Shown here: positions 32,733-48,005 of the stretch, piece after piece
How positions within the stretch are numbered: the first letter of the stretch is position 1
Layout: each line of letters opens with the position of its first letter
Assembly: GCA_001792895.1 (NCBI GenBank)
Contig: MARA01000009.1
Coordinates: forward strand, 248,001-312,000
DNA from: Lentinus brumalis
Lineage: Eukaryota; Basidiomycota; Agaricomycetes; Polyporales; Polyporaceae
Direction of reading: 5' to 3'
DNA length: 64,000 nucleotides
Notes under the pieces: model-generated
The model's database searches: none
What the model was told of the DNA's origin: nothing
What the model saw: the letters and a program-made list of their open reading frames with translations, nothing else
Translations under genes and position numbers: made by a program

Positions 32733-34201
32733 CGTGGAGGCCTAACGCCGGCGATGTCGGGGGCAGTCTTGAGGGAGTCTTGAGCGTCGTCGACGGAAGC
32801 AAACAGTGTCAGTACGCCTCAGTCGCCGGCGTGGTTCACGCATGCCTGTCGCTTAGCTAAGCCCACGTGCTGGTTCAAGTTCGCGTCTCGCGTCGGGTCA
32901 CCTGACCGTGTTTCTTCCTCTGTCCGAGAAGTTGGAGGGCTGGTGAGGACGCGTTGGATAGCACTTCATGGTTTCCGTGTAGGCGGATCCATGCAGAGAC
33001 AAGAAGCGTCTTATACGCACAACTACGCCCTCAGGTTCAAAAACTGCAACTTCGCTCGCAAGGATGGCATTCATGGAGTACGGTGGAGTAGAGCGAATAC
33101 TACATCAAACATGCATTCCGAAAGGTAATGCTTCCGAGCGTGCGGTAGCGGTAGGTATTACAAGCATATGTTCGGGCTCGTCAAGACCCTGCGCATGAAC
33201 CGAAAAGTAATCTAGACCGCGCTCAGAGGGCAACAACCGTACACAAGATGTATCGACGAGACACGTCCGACGGGGCATCCCCTGGGTCTTCGGAGTCGAC
33301 GTTGACGCGTAACGTTAAATGATCGACCCGTTCGTCAAGGTCAATGGTGGTGGTAGGTGGCAAGTTCCACGAGCGACGCGGCTGACCGTATCTAGTTTGG
33401 GTGCGGCTAACGTGTTTGCCTCCCTTCACACTGATATACACGAATGACATGTGCGGCGGGCACCCTTAAGCTTCATTGGTCCCCTACAAAATGGCCAATC
33501 GCATCTTGGCGTGCATGTTTGGTTTGACGGGTATGTCTGTCCTCCGAGGCACCGCGACCGAAGGCCTGAGTTGCATGAGTAAAGCATCGATTAGTACAAG
33601 GACGTCGGTTCGAATATGGATACACATTACGAAAGCCGCAAGACGGACACAGAGACATGGTCTGGATAGTCAGATTAACTCTAAATTAAGAGAACCAATT
33701 AGGTGTCCCTGTGACTTGGATCAAGGTCAGAGAATCAAGCGACGAAGACTAGCGAAGACCTATCAACGGGGTGGGCGGCCTGGGCATGTCTGTCTTCGAA
33801 GTCAGCAGTACCTGCGTAAAGTTGGCAGCGAAATAGTCAAAGAGTGGTACCTCATCACCCTTACCTGTGTACCAAAGCACATCGGTCGAGTATCACGTCA
33901 GGTCTTCGTCGCAGTGAGAGGAACAGCGGGCGTCTCCATGAGCGCCTCTATTGCCGTATTCGTCACCCCATGGCGTCCTGATAAGTCAGCAATCCGAGGC
34001 AATCCGCCAGGCGCATACCGTCCTTGATCTTCGCAAGTCGTCGTTGAGCTAATCATTAGCATTTGTATGTGGATATAGATGACTGAAGTGAATGCCTCCT
34101 GAACGCGTGAGAGTAAAGCATCTATGCATTGTAGAAATACATCCGCCCATAGCGAGGGTGCAGTACAGAGTATGGTAAGTGATACTTCTTCCTATGCCAC
34201 C
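32733..34201. other. Intergenic; no gene recognised
   Basis: Between the divergent polo kinase start and the 3' end of GAPDH. An open frame at 33476-34027 lacks domain character and codon-use support. The first few hundred bases upstream of 32732 are presumably the polo kinase promoter. Confidence 0.4.
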
Positions 34202-35604
<1,403 letters not shown>

Positions 35605-35667
35605 GATGGATGGTTTTGGATGTTGTGCGGAGAGGGGGAGATGAGGGGCGGAGAGCAGCTGGGAGGG

Positions 35668-35674
35668 TTTATAT
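35668..35674 (-). promoter_or_regulatory. gpd: TATA box of GAPDH
   Basis: The minus strand reads CCATATAAACC, about 65 bases upstream of the GAPDH start codon. This is the standard position for a strong fungal promoter. Confidence 0.65.
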
Positions 35675-35679
35675 GGCGG

Positions 35680-37755
35680 TGGCGAGGATGATGTTATCTG
35701 AGATCCATCGGGATGCGTCACCCCTTCGGTGAGCGCCTGTGCGTTCTCGCCTGCTCTACCCAAGTTCTACGTCCTCCGTCGTTTCATACGACAGTCTCGC
35801 TCATCCTCCGCCCAACACGGCACGTTCGGCGTGCAGTCTCCAGCCCGCATGAGACATCGCATGCATGCCTACTTGTCTGCTCACTAAGCACAAACGTGCG
35901 ATCCGTTAGTGACTCGTTCTCCATCGTCAGACTCTGCCCGTACGCGCGCGATATCCGCTCGTCGCGGATTGGCTGCCAGAAATTCGTCTCTCGTCCACAG
36001 CGTCGACCGCGCCATGTCGACCCGTCGTCTCGCATAGGTCGACGTCTCCCCCAACCATCATTCATCGATACCGCACCGTGTGCACTATGCCCCAGCGTCC
36101 GGTTACGCGCCGCCTTCGAAATTCTTTGGCGGTGCTGTCTGCGAAGGGCAGCTCCTGTAGCTCAGCCGCGGGTATCGGCGCGACGCGACGCGGTTGTGTA
36201 AGCCAAGCTCCCTGTCTAGCTCCCAAGCTGACAACCACAGCTGCGCCCTGGCCCATCAGTACTCCAGTACTGGTCATCTTGTTGCACCGGATCTACCAAA
36301 GATCCACGTCACCAAGTCGGCCGTGCCTTCGGATATTGCAGTCGGCTTGTCCTGCGATACGCACAAGCTGCGGCGCAAGAATACACGTCTTCGAGTCTCC
36401 AGACCCGCCCTTCCCACCAACGCCGCGTCTCGGTGATACCCATTTTGGGATGTCGCGCCTCATCGATCTCGTCGTGTCCCGTCCCGTTGAGCCCTGTGCC
36501 TCGCGCAGTATGCAGGGAGGGTACATCATGGACCAATCAGGACCGTTCGAACGTGGGTATCTTTGGATTTATGGGTGCCTTCTAAGTTCACACTCGTCCA
36601 TCTTCAGCTTCTGAGCCAGTGGTGCCTAGAGCGTCGAGGCGCACCCAGCTATGTACGTACGCGCTCCGACGGTGCATCGTCGATGGTGTCGTACCCTGGC
36701 ATGCGAGTATCTCATGAGTTCTGGACCCTGCAGGTCGACGAGAGGACTTGACTTCTGTAGGTCCAGCTTAGAGTCTTCCCGTGCTCCGTCTGCAACAGCT
36801 ATTTTAGTCTAAGTCCCGGAACAGGGAGAGAGCCGTCATGTATTCGGTCATAAGTATCACCGCATCCATCGGCGTACCAGCATGATGTTGGACGCCGGAG
36901 CACAGCTGATGATCTTTCGGGCCCGAAGGTTGCGACGACATGCTACGCAAACCTGAGCCAATCTGTATCATGTATGTAGTCTGGAGGTTGTGGCATCGCC
37001 GATGCACCGAATCCCTCACTCAGTTTCCAGGTGTCCTGTCAAGAGTGCCCCATAAAATGTGAGCATGCTCTCATGCATGTGCTTTCGTATTGCGGTCATC
37101 CGCATTCCCTGAGCCTCTCAAGTCCGTCACATGAATTCCGATGCTACGCCACATCGACCAACGGAACGCGACCGGTCTCGAGAGCATGTCCCGCTCAGTG
37201 TAGCGGGTCGCCTGACCTGCGCTGAAGACTCCTGAGTGCTCCGCTTCATGAAGGTTAACGTTTAGCGATTATAGCACCGAGCAAGCCAGGCACATTCTCC
37301 AGCTGACCGTCGACACTCTACATAATGACGCATACCGGTCGTTCTAGGTCGTTCCCGGGAGTTACTCTCTCATCTCAACACCGATGTGTGGTCCTTTGCA
37401 TGCGACGTACTCCTTTACGTCCACTCCGCTAGAGAGGAATCCAGTGAGATACTAGTATTATGACGAAGGACCGTGAGATGCAAATCTTTATGAGAGCTTA
37501 TGTGGCGATGCTACCGAGGGTAATCACGAGGGTCAAATCGATAAAGAGCCAGACTAGTGTCGTACTTACTTTTAGTCATTGCTGATAGGTCCGTTCTGTA
37601 GTCATAGTAAGTTCCCGACTTTGTAAGTTGTCTTGATCCGCAACTAGAAGACCTCACCCTTTCTGTCTTTCCCCTTGTCCTCATCGACATTCTCATTGTC
37701 AACGACGAGAGTGACGAGCAAGGGATGCCTCTGTCCTAGCTCGCAACTCCCCAAC
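35680..37755. other. Long intergenic region; no gene recognised
   Basis: Two kilobases between the GAPDH promoter and the RasGEF start. Short frames on both strands (for example 36078-36614 plus and 36062-36277 minus) show no domain or convincing splice pattern. The region should include the RasGEF promoter. Confidence 0.4.
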
Positions 37756-40700
37756 ATGCAAGATATGTCTCCGACGCAAGCTAACGACCCTCATGACACC
37801 ATGATTGAGCCTAGTACCCTCCCATCCGCGACCCCTACCTCTCCTCCTTCCGCCCTTCCTCGTCCTGCCGTTTCGTCCGAGAATTCGCAGCTCAAGTTTG
37901 TCCCTGCGGATGCTGGAGAGCCCCTGACATTTGAGCCATTACCGCCGGAGATCGCCAATGCAGACATCTGCATCGCGCGTGAGTTTGTTCACTCTTTCGC
38001 CCGCAGCAATCAACGCCGATGTTGACGTCTACACAGCGGACGGAAGCTTCGTCGAGACCTCGTCCGGAGCTGCTGCGAGGGAGTTGAAGAGAAGGTACGA
38101 CCAATACCTTGGCGTTGGCAAGGATGTGCGGTCTCCATACGCCATCACCGCGTTCGTGAACCAGCACGGAAAGCAGATGTATCGTGTCGGGTAAGTCACC
38201 CTTGCCCACTGTCTCTTGCATTGCGTCTTATACGCCCCCACCCCGCACAAGACACCGGGAGTCGTCCGCCCCCGCCGCGTCGGGGCAGGATGCTGAGGAT
38301 CGCGCATCGACGTCCCTGCCCCCCAGCGCCGGCATGAACAATACCAACACCATTCACATGAAGCGCCGCTCGCGCATGTCCGTGCACTCGTTCCTGCCCG
38401 TGTCCGTGTTCAAGAGCGGGATGGGTCCCGTCGTACCCCCAACACCGTCTTCGACGCCTCGGCACCTCGCGTTCACCTCCCACGTCTCGGCGCCTCCGCA
38501 AGACGCGTTCGATTCCGAACGGACTTGCGTCTTCAGGAGCAGAGGGCGCGTCTGCCGTGCCACCTCCGCAACCCACGGGCAGACCACACGCGCACAGCGT
38601 GTCGAGCGCGGACGCGTTCGCGGCTCCGTTGCCCTCGCCTCCCCAGATCGTACCCGACGCACCGCGCGCACCCACCGGGTCGTCCACCGACTTCTTCGCG
38701 GACGTCATGTCGTGGTCCTCGGCTCCTGCTTCCCCGTTCGCCTCGAGCTCTTCCTCCCTCCCGTTCCGTCATCAGACACCCGTCAGCCCGCCGAGTTCCA
38801 ATGCGCGTTCGGATGCAATCTCCAATCCGTTCGGCCGTGGTGTCTCGTTCGAATCCCCTTCGTGGCGGTCTCCGAATCACCTCGGTTCTCCCCCTGTGCT
38901 GCGCGAGATGCAATCGTTCGAGTCTGGACTCACTGCCCGCGCGGACTACCTTCCGCGCATGTCCCGTATATCCCGCCTCTCCATGACTGGGACATCTTCG
39001 GCCTCCGACGACGATCCTCGGAACCTCACTCCTCCTCCTGGATCAGCAACGCCGCCCGTGTCTTCATCGGCGTCGTCTATACACTCCATCCCTCCGATAC
39101 CCGAATCGCCAATTCTGCCCTCGGACAATCTTGCTGCCACTACCTTACATTCCCGATACTCGACTGCCCTCTTCGATGTCTTGCAGACATATCGTGGCCT
39201 CCCCACCCTCGATAAGCTCGTCTCCGCACCCGGCGAGACGACCATAAGGCTCTCGTTGCGTGCTGAGGACAGTGTCGCCCCTCGGGATGACCCTCGCTTC
39301 GTTATCTGGGCGGAGGTCGCCACCGGCGGAGACACATACGATGAGCTTGCGGCGTCCAGTACGGATTTGTCATCTGCATCACAAGGTGCTTCACGTCGCC
39401 GCGCTGGTAAGGAGCGCGTCCAGACGCTCCAAAGTATCTATGCAACGCAGCCTTCGTTGGAGACCCCATCGCTGTCGACGCCGGCGGAACCCAGAGAGAC
39501 GAAGAGGATGCTCGTCGCAGCCACGATCGAGCGTTGGATAGCACAACTCACCAGCGAACTCAACTATGACGAGCTCCTGATTTTCTTCCTGACGTACCGC
39601 ACGTACATCTCCGCGGTCGACCTGGGGCACCTGTTGATATGTCGGTTCCACTGGGCGCTGGGAGAGGCGACGACAAGTAGAGACGAGATGGTGCGGAGGA
39701 TAGTGCGAGTGCGGACTTTCACAGCCATCCGGTACTGGCTCTTAACGTTCTTCGACGTCGATTTCGTGCCGAATCGTGAACTGAGGACGCTCTTCGCCGA
39801 GTGGCTGAATTCGCTGCGCAGGGATCCGATCTTGACGAAGCACCGGGACGCATTGGTATGTTGCTTTATTGGGCGATCTTGGCTGCAGTGCCCGCACATC
39901 TAGGCATTCTCGGATATGGTGCTCACTACTTCTGCCGACAGAAAATCGTGCGCCAACTTCGCAAGGTGATTCTAGACTGCAAGGACGCCCACATGCGGAA
40001 GCTCGACAGGGCTGCCCGCAAGTCGGTCGACAGACGCAAGTCCGAGGACCCTCAGATCGCCTCCTTCGCCGATAGTAATACGATGCCACGCCCGTCGGTC
40101 GACTCGCAAGCGCGCTCGTTCAATGATCCCGAGGATTTTGATATCGACTTCGACTTTGAGGAAGTTACGATTCCCCTGTCCAGGACTTTGGCACGAATGG
40201 AGCGGGGTCAAATGCACTGGACTTGGTCCTGATGCGTCAGCCCCTGCACATGTCACTTATGCAGTACGGCAAGCAGAGCCAGGCGACTGTGGCCGCTGCT
40301 CATCCCAATGTGGCCATCTCTCCCTTCCCGCACAATACCATCTCCCGTGTCTTCGTCAACACCATTGGACGGCTAGGACGGTGGAAACGCGTGTTAAACT
40401 CTCGAGGGCCTGTCCAAGCGACCATGACGGTCGGTGTGGACGTCTCCGCGTTCGACGTTGAGGCAAATGAGACGGGTGACCTGCTCCTGGTGAAGGGCGG
40501 CGTCGAGCAGTACCTGCGATTGGTCGAGAGCCAGATGAACGGCGCACTGGAGCGGCCATCAACGACTACCATGTCGACGACTACTACCGCCGTGGCGTCC
40601 CCACCCGCGAAGCTTCCGCCGCTCCCGCAATCTCCGCGCTCGCCTTCTAGCATGGTTCGCGTTCCTGCCGCGGAAGGGTTGTCGCCGCCTCCGGCTCGCA

Positions 40701-42925
40701 TCGTAGAAGACGAAGAGCCGGAAGAGCTTCCACCCAACTACTACGACACGGAGTCTGCTCCACGCCCGTCCATGTCCTCATACAACTCGTTGGACGAGGA
40801 ATCTCTGCGTTCTGTGCCGATCGCGTCTCGCACAATGGCGCCCAGAACGCCCGCCGACATGGATGTCGTGTCCATTGACGATCTCGACCTTTCGGACCTT
40901 TCGTCGGACGAGAACCTCGACGTTGCGCCTCCGCCAGGGCTTGGGCTGAAGAAGGCGACGCGGAAGCTCCCGACGCGACGCGACTTCGAGTTCGTCAGGC
41001 AGTCCATGTCGAGCGTGTCCTCGATGGGCATCCGCACGCGCGAGTCGATGCTGTCGCGGTCATCCATCCTGTCGTCCTCGTCTGAGGTCGAGGTAGATGA
41101 CGGCGAGGGTGGAGAGATGGGCGGCCCCATCCAGGCATGGCAGATCAACGCCATCCTCGATTCGCTCAGCGACGAGGAGGAGAGCGGAGACGTCGAGGCG
41201 GCGCTTCGTAGACTCGAGGGGCAGATCAACCAGGACAAAGTGAAGGAGAAGCAGAGCAAGGTGGACCAGTGGATCCAGTCCATGGCAAAACGGCAACCTG
41301 GCGGCCAGTCCCGGGAGTCGATTGGCTCGCTCTCGGACGAGGAGGACTACGGGCAAGTCGAGCGGAGGCGCTTCTCCGGCGACTCCGCGCAGGACATCAC
41401 GATTGGCATGTCGGCGACGTCCCCTCAGCTCAGCTCGAGGAGCTCGATGATCTCGATCTCGCGGGTCGCGTCTGCGTCGAATCCCAATGTCCCCTTACCT
41501 GCGTCGGCGGCAACGTCTCCCAAACCTCAGCAGCTCTCGCTTGACATGCTCCAGGTGTCCGGGGAGCGAAGCGACCTTGCGTTTTCGGACGGTGACGCGC
41601 TTACGCCCTTGACTGAGGCACGGCCGCTTGTCGAGGACGCTGTCCCCCTCGAGATCCTCCAGAGTCGTGTTCCATCTCGCCCGTCGACTTCAGCTGGCCC
41701 ACCGGACCAAGACGGACGCACCCCGCAGCCATCGGCTGGACTGCCGCCGCCTCCGACTGTGCCTCCGCAGGTCCTGAGACGACATCACTCGTTCGTGCTC
41801 AACTATCGCGCGGAGACGCTCATGCAGCACCTCTCGATGATCGACCGCGAGCTGTTCCTCAACATCAACTTTGAGGAGCTCATCACCCCGCATGCGGTGG
41901 GCAACGCCGAGGACGCCAACATCCTCGACTGGTCGCACTTCCTGCGCGAGCGTGCGAGGCTGAAAGCCGAGGGCCGTGGAGGGTCCAGGACGAGCGCGCT
42001 GACGGCGGTGCGTGGGCGGTTCAACCTGCTCGCGAACTTCGTGATGTCGGAGATCGTGCTCACGCACCCGAGCGAACGCGCGCTGGTCATCAACAAGTTC
42101 ATCAGGTTGGCCTGGGTACGTATTTTGTCTGATATATGGGTACCGCTGAGACACTGAACTTACTGCTCCCGCCGAGCAGAAAGCGTACCTGATGAAGAAC
42201 TTCACCTCCCTTGTTGCGATTATCGCCGGGCTCCGGAGCGAGTGGGTCGCGAAGGCGAAGCAGCAGGCGTTCAGCAAGATCGGGACGTGGGAGGCGCGGA
42301 TGCTGCGCGACCTCACGGACTGGACGGCGAGCGCGGGCGACTTCAAGCACATCCGGCAGACGGTCGACTCGTTGGTCGAGGCGCGGTCGAGCACGCAGGA
42401 CCCGCCGATGAAGAGCACGGAGGGGTCGTCGGCGACGACCCGCAGCCGCGCGGCGTCTGATAGCAAGCCGCCGACCGACCCGGCGTGCATACCGTTCTTC
42501 GGTGAGACATCTATTTCACGCACTCCGTCTGCACTGCGTGATGCTGACGATGCTGCCCGCCTCCAGGTGTCTACCTGGCGCAGCTGCACCACTACAGCAG
42601 CCTCCCGGACCTGGTGGACCCCACTGCGCCGCACGAGCCGGTCGGGATCGACCCTGTGACGAACACGTTCGAGAGCCCTGCGCACCCGGAGGTGTTCTCG
42701 ACGCTCGCGCCGCTGCCGCCGAGCATGCAGCTGGAGCCGCTGATCAACGTGCACAAGCAGCGGCTGATCTCGGGCGTCGTGAAGTCGCTCGTCGCGGGGC
42801 AGCACCTGGCGGCGAAGGTGCAGTACCCGCTGGACAAGAAGATCTTTCAGAAGTGCTTGAAGCTGCGCGGGCTGGACGCGGACACGCTCGAGCGCGCGCT
42901 CATGTTGTATGCTGAGAAGAAGTAG
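37756..42925 (+). CDS. Ras guanine-nucleotide exchange factor (Cdc25 family)
   Basis: Loads GTP onto Ras-type GTPases and so acts in nutrient, mating or polarity signalling at membranes. ATG 37756 opens exon 1 (to 37978). Exon 2 encodes VDVYTADGSFVETSSGAAAR...YDQYLGVG, followed by a Ser/Pro-rich part with MKRRSRMSVHSFLPVS and RRLRKTRSIPNG. RasGEF_N lies near 39550-39860 (LTYRTYISAVDLGHLL, FTAIRYWLLTFF). A long acidic Ser-rich linker precedes the catalytic RasGEF domain at about 41790-42920: ETLMQHLSMIDRELFLNINF, FNLLANFVMSEIV, KNFTSLVAIIAGL, YLAQLHHYSSLPDLVDP and the final LYAEKK. At least five introns. Two frame breaks occur: one between about 38440 and 38560, one near 40185-40195 (next to CCCC and CC). 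Domains on both sides are well preserved, so sequence error is the simplest explanation. Confidence 0.88.
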
Positions 42926-45201
42926 GCGGCCGGGGGCCGCTGGGATTGGTGTGTTGTTGCAGTTCGGGGTTCGGGTGCTGATTTAATAATAATACTAGAC
43001 TTGGGCGAGATGCGGCATGTATGTGATTTGTGTAGAAGTAGTTGGGGATGTACATAGATAGCTGACGCGAGGATTCGATTCCCTTCTCGACTTCTGTTGC
43101 CCATGCGAGAGCGAGTGCAGTTCCAGAACTTGAGGCAAACCTATCGGGCTCAGCTGAGGAACGGAAGCTGGTGTTGTTACTCTCGCTTGAGCCGCTCCTT
43201 GGGCCTTGGCGAACACGTTAGGCGAATCGCAATTGGTTTGCCTGGTGCCAAGTGTGAGAGATACCGTGTTGTCCGAAAGCATTTCAAAAGAATCTTTCTC
43301 TGTACGCAGCCCGTACGTACCGAAGGCCGCTGCGACAAATCGAGAAGCGTAGCGAAGCGGCGTAGAAAGGGAAGCACATTAATATTTGCATATCTTCAGA
43401 CAGCTGGCGGTATGACGAGCGAACTCCGAGCACTACTTCACCGTGAAGTGCACCGCGTGTAGGGTTCCCACTGCCTCCGAGTAAAATGTCCGTTTCAGTG
43501 GATAACCTGCGGAGTAGAGTTGAGGTGGAAGCAATGGATGATTCCTCCGCCGTCCAATTCAGCAGCTGTAGGTTGCGATTCAACGTCGGGACTTAGCGTT
43601 TCGTGAGGCTCAGCGCCCCCACTTTTTGCATCGCCGGTATCGCTGGTCGCTCTTGCCTCCAACCTCGACCATGACTGACTTGCGTCCGACGTTGGCCATC
43701 GGCCCATCGCGATCTCCCTCTTCTACTTGTCCTCGACCTTAGGGTTATAGCTGAAGCTGTTCTGTCACTATGCGTATCATATGCTGCTTGTTTCGTCCAT
43801 ATCGATCAATATCTTGTCGACGTCCCCGGGTACGCCGTTATGCGTCAAGATCGTTCATCGCAAGTCCCAAGTCCATACCGCTATTCATACAACGTGCACA
43901 ACAAGTCAGCAGTGGATGCTGGCGGTGGCAAGTGGGGTTTCTATCATGGTGAGGTCAGTGTCGCTCTTCCTATCCTGTATTCCGAGCTCTCAAGGCCCCA
44001 TTACGGCCTGCACGCTCTAATAGACTCTATATGCCTGGGAGGTTGTTATGTTTGTGTTTCCTCTGGTATCCTGTTACCCAGCTGACAGATCAAGTGCAAT
44101 GCTGCATGTTGATGTCGTTGAGTAAGTCGTCTGTTAGAAGTAGGTACTAGTATCAGTCTCTGCTGTATATATGTAGAGAAATACATCGCTTGTCGCCTTC
44201 ACCTATTGTGCGCTGGTACCAGACCGTCATTGTGCCATGGATCATCCGAGACCAACGTTGAAACGTCCAGAAACAACCTTTTTCACGCCCTCTAGACCCG
44301 CTGGAATGTTTCACGATCGGCTTGAATGTAAGCCGTCAACGTTCACCCAGAGAGCAGGGAAATCACAACGGTAAGGGTAGAAACCTCCACGGTGAGCCTT
44401 GTTCTTTCATCTGGTCCCCGTGGTTTCTGCCGGCGTGTTTTTATCCGCGTATGTACTCTCAGAGCTTGTATTGCATGACGTCTATTGACATGACGTCGTT
44501 ATGCTGCCCGCTCCTCGCCACAGTAACCACATGTACATGCACAGCGTGTTCCTGGCATGTCCACGGCATACTACTTGTCTCCCATGCATGCGGGGTTGTG
44601 CGGGCATGCCCTGCGGCCGTCGGCGATATAGCGTATTCGCACGGAAGACCGACGTCGACGTTTACGAACGCGAGAACGCAAACGTCTCCGTCGTTCTCGG
44701 CCGAGTCGAACGTTCGGTGACAGGAACTTGCGCGAGAGGCCGGAGGAGACGCGGGATGGTCTGCAGACCAGATCAGCGCGCGGCGGAGGACTTATCAGAG
44801 TGCATGTGTTTCCTGCCCAGTTCCGTGCCACCGCTAGTCTACGTGGCTGCCGAAGTGCGAAGAAAAGCCGGGGGTTGAGGGGAGATGGTCCGTGCGCAGA
44901 GGATGCACGCGTCGCGGCCGTGGCCATGTGTCTCGTCGTCGTGCGCGGCGTCGAGGAGAGCGTCGGGCGTCGGGCGTCGGCGTCGGGCAGGGCGGGACGG
45001 CGGACGGCGGCCAATGAGCGGGCGGGGATTGCTAGCCGGGGGAGGGAGAGGCCGGGAGAGCCGACGAGGCGGACATGTTCGGAGGAGGGTCCGAACCCAA
45101 TCAGCTGTGATAAATTCGTCAGTGCACCCCGGGAACAGCCGCGCACAACTTGATCCTCTCCTCGTCGCTGGCCTCGTCGTCTTTTCGACTCCCTCCACGA
45201 C
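42926..45201. other. Long intergenic region; no gene recognised
   Basis: 2.3 kb between the RasGEF stop and aconitase. The last 500 bases are very GC-rich with GTCGGGC/GGCGTC repeats (about 44940-45010) and are likely the aconitase promoter. Open frames in the GC-rich part are long on several strands only because stops are rare there. Confidence 0.4.
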
Positions 45202-48005
45202 ATGCTCAATCTCGCCTCCAAGACGAGAGCCGCAAAGCGGTCGCTCCAGCGGCTGGCCGCGGGCATGGCCACCGCCGCTGAGCCCATCGGGGCCACGAAG
45301 GTCCCCATGTCCCTCCTCGAGCCCAACGCCTACATCAACTACCAGCGCATCGAGGACAACCTTGCCGTCGTCCGCGACAGGTCCGTTTTTCCTCGAGCAT
45401 GCATCCCACACGCGTCGCTCACACCCCGCACAGGCTCAAGCGTCCCCTGACGCTGTCCGAAAAGATTGTGTACGGTCACTTGGACGACCCGCACAACCAG
45501 GAAATCGAGCGTGGCAAGAGCTACCTCAAGCTCCGTCCTGACGTGCGTATATACCGCCCCTTGTCCCCTGTTCGCATCGCTCACATGTCTTATCTCGCTC
45601 TCAGCGCGTCGCATGCCAGGACGCGACTGCCCAGGTTAGTCCCTATCCTCTAGCGCTCACGAGAAGATTTTTGACGTCATGTCTCCGCAATAGATGGCTA
45701 TCCTCCAGTTCATGTCTGCAGGAATGGACACAGCGGCGGTTCCTACCACCGTCCACTGCGACCATCTTATCGAGGCTCAAGTTGGCGGCGTGAAGGATCT
45801 GGAGCGGGCAATCAACATCAACAAGGAGGTGTACGACTTCTTGGCTACGGCCACTGCCAAGGTTAGCCTCCATTCCTCCCAGTTCCATGATATTCGGCTC
45901 ACATCCTCTCGCAGTACGGTCTCGGTTTCTGGCGCCCCGGTTCTGGTATCATCCACCAAATCATCCTCGAGAACTACGCGTTCCCCGGTGGTCTCATGAT
46001 TGGTACTGACTCGCATACTCCCAACGCTGGTGGTCTCGGCATGGTCGCGTGCGGTGTCGGTGGTGCTGATGCCGTCGATGTCATGGCGGGTCTTCCTTGG
46101 GAGTTGAAGTGCCCGAAGGTCATCCAGGTTAACCTTACCGGAAAGATCGGTGGCTGGACTACGCCCAAGGGTGCGTGATGCTCTGCTTCTCATTCGTTCC
46201 CCTCCTGATTTGCGTCTCCAGACGTCATCCTCAAGGTTGCGGGTATCCTCACGGTCAAGGGCGGCACTGGTGCCATCGTTGAGTACACTGGCGCTGGTCT
46301 CGAGTCCCTCTCCTGCACGGGTATGGCCACGATTTGCAACATGGGTGCTGAGATCGGTGCCACCACGTCCCTCTTCCCCTTCAACCACCGCATGGCCGAC
46401 TACCTCAACGCTACCAAGCGCTCGGAAATCGCCAACTACGCCAAGCGCTTCCAGCACAACCTCCAGGCTGACAAGGGTGCCGAGTACGACCAGAGCATCG
46501 AAATCGTGCGATTTTTTTGCTATCTCTTAGTATAGGCCGCTGCTGATATACTCCTGCAGAACCTCTCTGAGCTTGAGCCCCACATTAACGGTCCCTTCAC
46601 CCCGACTTGGCTACCCCTATTTCGCGGTTCGCGAAGGAGGTCGAGAAGAACAACTGGCCTGCTGAGCTCAAGGTTGCTCTCATCGGTTCTTGCACCAACT
46701 CGTCATATGAGGACATGACTCGCTCTGCTGCCATTGCGGAGGAGGCCGCTGCGCATGGTCTCCAGACCAAGAGCAAGTTCACGGTTACCCCCGGTTCGGA
46801 GCAGGTCCGTGCGACCATCGCGCGTGACGGCGTCATCGACACTTTCGAGAAGGTCGGCGGTATTGTCTTGGCCAACGCCTGCGGTCCGTGCATTGGTCAG
46901 TGGGATCGTCGCGATGTGAAGAAGGGCGAGCCCAACTCCATCATCACCTCCTACAACCGTAACTTCACCGGCCGTAACGATGCGAACCCCGCCACTCACG
47001 CGTTCGTTGCTTCTCCCGACGTCGTCACTGCCATGGCCTTCGCTGGTGACCTCCGCTTCAACCCCCTTACCGACACCCTCGAGGGCTCCGACGGCAAGCC
47101 TTTCAAGTTCTCTGATCCCTCCGGCCACGAACTCCCGCCTCGCGGCTACGACCCCGGCGAGAACACCTTCCAGCCCCTCCCGAGGACCGTGCCTCCGTCC
47201 AGGTTGCCGTCGACCCCAAGTCCGAGCGTCTCCAGCTTCTCAAGCCCTTCCCCCATGGGACGGCAAGACCCCTACCGACCTCCCCATCCTCATCAAGGTT
47301 AAGGGCAAGTGCAGTAAGTATTTTCCGCGTATAATGGAGGGACATGCAGACTGAAGCATATGCTCTCAGCGACCGATCACATCTCTGCTGGTGGCCCCTG
47401 GCTGAAGTACCGTGGACACCTTGAGAACATCTCCCAAAACTGCCTCATCGGTGCCATCAACGCTGAGAACAACGAGGCGAACAAGGTCAAGAATCAGATC
47501 ACCGGCGAGTACGGCCCCGTTCCCCAGACCGCAGCGTACTACCGCGACCACGGCATCAAGTGGGTTGTCGTCGGCGACCACAACTACGGCGAGGGTTCGT
47601 CGCGTGAGCACGCCGCCCTCGAGCCCCGCTTCCTCGGCGGTCTTGCCATCATCACCCGTTCGTTCGCCCGTATCCACGAGACGAACCTGAAGAAGCAGGG
47701 CATGCTCGCGCTCACGTTCGCCAACCCCGACGACTACGACAAGGTCCGCCCTACGGACAAGGTCGACATCCTCGGCCTCGAGTCGTTCGCCCCCGGCAAG
47801 AACCTGACGATGGTCCTCAAGCACGAGGACGGCTCGAAGGAGGAGATCGAGCTCTCGCACAGCTTCAACGAGGGCCAGATCGAGTGGTTCAAGGCTGGCT
47901 CTGCGCTCAACCTGGTACGTATCTCCTCTGCGTCGTGGACGAGGGACAGTGAGCTGATGGAGCTTTTCGTAGATGGCTGCTCGGGCCAAGGCCAACAAGC
48001 AGTAA
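45202..48005 (+). CDS. Mitochondrial aconitate hydratase (aconitase)
   Basis: TCA-cycle enzyme with a 4Fe-4S cluster that interconverts citrate and isocitrate. The N-terminus [19 protein letters not shown] is Arg/Lys-rich and acid-free, a typical mitochondrial presequence. Motifs: [41 protein letters not shown] and [10 protein letters not shown] (the three cluster cysteines), [20 protein letters not shown], and the end [10 protein letters not shown] in a last exon at 47973-48005. About nine introns, with small exons near the 5' end (such as the one ending in ATAQ before MAILQF). The frame is lost three times, each next to a short C run (46600-46603, 47179-47181, 47250-47254). Adding one C at each restores the conserved protein. 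The gene is essential in most fungi, so base-calling error is far more likely than a true pseudogene. Confidence 0.95.

Noticed and set aside
33476..34027. Open frame of 183 residues
   Set aside because: Starts at TTG, shows no recognisable motif, and lies in intergenic DNA between polo kinase and GAPDH.
36062..36277. Possible SURF1-like fragment on the minus strand
   Set aside because: A short stretch (KEFRRRRVTGRW) resembles it loosely, but the neighbouring sequence lacks the other SURF1 motifs and transmembrane helices.
44571..45326. 251-residue minus-strand frame overlapping the start of aconitase
   Set aside because: It is antisense to the aconitase presequence in very GC-rich DNA where stops are rare.
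46561..47302. Calling aconitase a pseudogene
   Set aside because: All cluster cysteines and active-site motifs are present, and each of the three breaks is one base next to a C run. Sequence error is more likely.
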